Assembly (NCBI RefSeq): GCF_022788655.1
Contig: NZ_CP084951.1
Coordinates: 1,798,001 to 1,862,000 of the forward strand
DNA from: Sulfitobacter indolifex
GTDB taxonomy: Bacteria; Pseudomonadota; Alphaproteobacteria; Rhodobacterales; Rhodobacteraceae
Length of the DNA stretch: 64,000 bases
Reading direction: 5' to 3'
Shown: one piece after another, positions 64,000-64,000 of the stretch
How the letters are laid out: the number at the start of each line of letters is the position of its first letter
How positions within the stretch are numbered: the stretch's first letter is position 1
The notes under the pieces: generated by a model
Database searches by the model: none
The model's input: the letters and a program-made list of their open reading frames with translations, nothing else
Told to the model about the DNA's origin: nothing
Made by a program: the position numbers and the translations under genes

Positions 64000-64000
64000 A

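Larger units (their letters stand above)
51923..64000 (-). mobile_element. Gene transfer agent (RcGTA-type) structural cluster, g15 to g3
   Basis: Fifteen genes in the fixed order of the Rhodobacter capsulatus GTA run on the minus strand: portal (g3, cut), g3.5, protease, capsid, head-tail genes g6-g8, tail tube g9, g10, g10.1, tape measure g11, distal tail g12, hub g13, peptidase g14 and g15. Nearly all overlap or abut. No integrase, lysogeny regulator or att site is in view, and every frame is intact. The large terminase (g2) would lie beyond the window edge. Known GTAs package random host DNA in small capsids. Confidence 0.93.

Noticed and set aside
51923..64000. Interpretation as an ordinary prophage
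   Set aside because: Gene order and families are those of the RcGTA cluster, with no integrase, repressor, replication or att signals in view, and cysE adjacent as in other Rhodobacterales.

Overview
The window is a high-GC chromosomal segment with the gene content and synteny of the Rhodobacteraceae (Roseobacter group; a Sulfitobacter-like organism is plausible but the genus cannot be fixed here). Pointers are a complete-looking gene transfer agent (GTA) structural operon, a form II cox cluster in S-L-M order, a lipoyl-domain-bearing pyruvate dehydrogenase E1 beta, an alphaproteobacterial LexA box at uvrA, and a valine catabolic operon typical of this family. No rRNA, tRNA, CRISPR array or insertion sequence was recognised.

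Layout. 1-3.5 kb: end of purF, a small anchored protein, infC (apparently starting at AUC), and an OmpA-type protein with a huge Ala/Glu-rich segment. 3.7-9.6 kb (minus): XdhC/CoxI-like, MoeA-like, coxS, coxL, coxM, i.e. a molybdenum hydroxylase with its maturation genes. 9.7-10.7 kb: bolA-like, a membrane protein, monothiol glutaredoxin. 10.9-12.7 kb (minus): a coiled-coil protein, zapA, a MliC-like lysozyme inhibitor, rpiB. 13-17.5 kb: transketolase, DUF808 protein, gap and a 47-residue membrane microprotein. 17.7-18.8 kb: coaD and a CBS-pair protein. 18.9-25.7 kb: a divergent LysR regulator and a valine operon (mmsA, a YbdK-type ligase, acyl-CoA dehydrogenase, 3-hydroxyisobutyryl-CoA hydrolase, mmsB). 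25.8-39.7 kb: a Lys-rich secreted protein, then on the minus strand uvrA, two MFS carriers, lpdA, DUF924, queA and a very large AsmA-like protein. 39.8-43 kb: a peroxiredoxin, DUF455, M23 peptidase and bactofilin. 43.1-51.8 kb: DUF3179, two cyclophilins, pgk, ftsB-like, pdhABC, cysE. 51.9 kb to the end (minus): GTA genes g15 back to g3, the portal gene being cut by the window edge.

How the parts work together. gap, pgk, tkt, rpiB, pdhABC and lpdA cover lower glycolysis, the non-oxidative pentose phosphate steps and entry to the TCA cycle. Although lpdA lies 14 kb from pdhABC, the promoter regions of lpdA and pdhA, and the gap upstream region, carry related dyads (TTTA-[A/C]-CG-C-TAA core with a central CG) that look like LacI-family operators, suggesting one central carbon regulator. 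The valine operon appears controlled by the divergent LysR gene through two related TTGCA dyads in the shared promoter region. The GTA operon is almost entirely translationally coupled; the main break is a gap after the capsid gene that holds a GC-rich stem-loop.

The GTA, the cox cluster and the uvrA SOS box are known types of system. The less explained items are the shared operator set, the YbdK ligase inside the valine operon, the gap-linked microprotein, the Lys-rich duplicated secreted protein, and the stem-loops before the M23-bactofilin pair. All family calls come from reading motifs without database searches.
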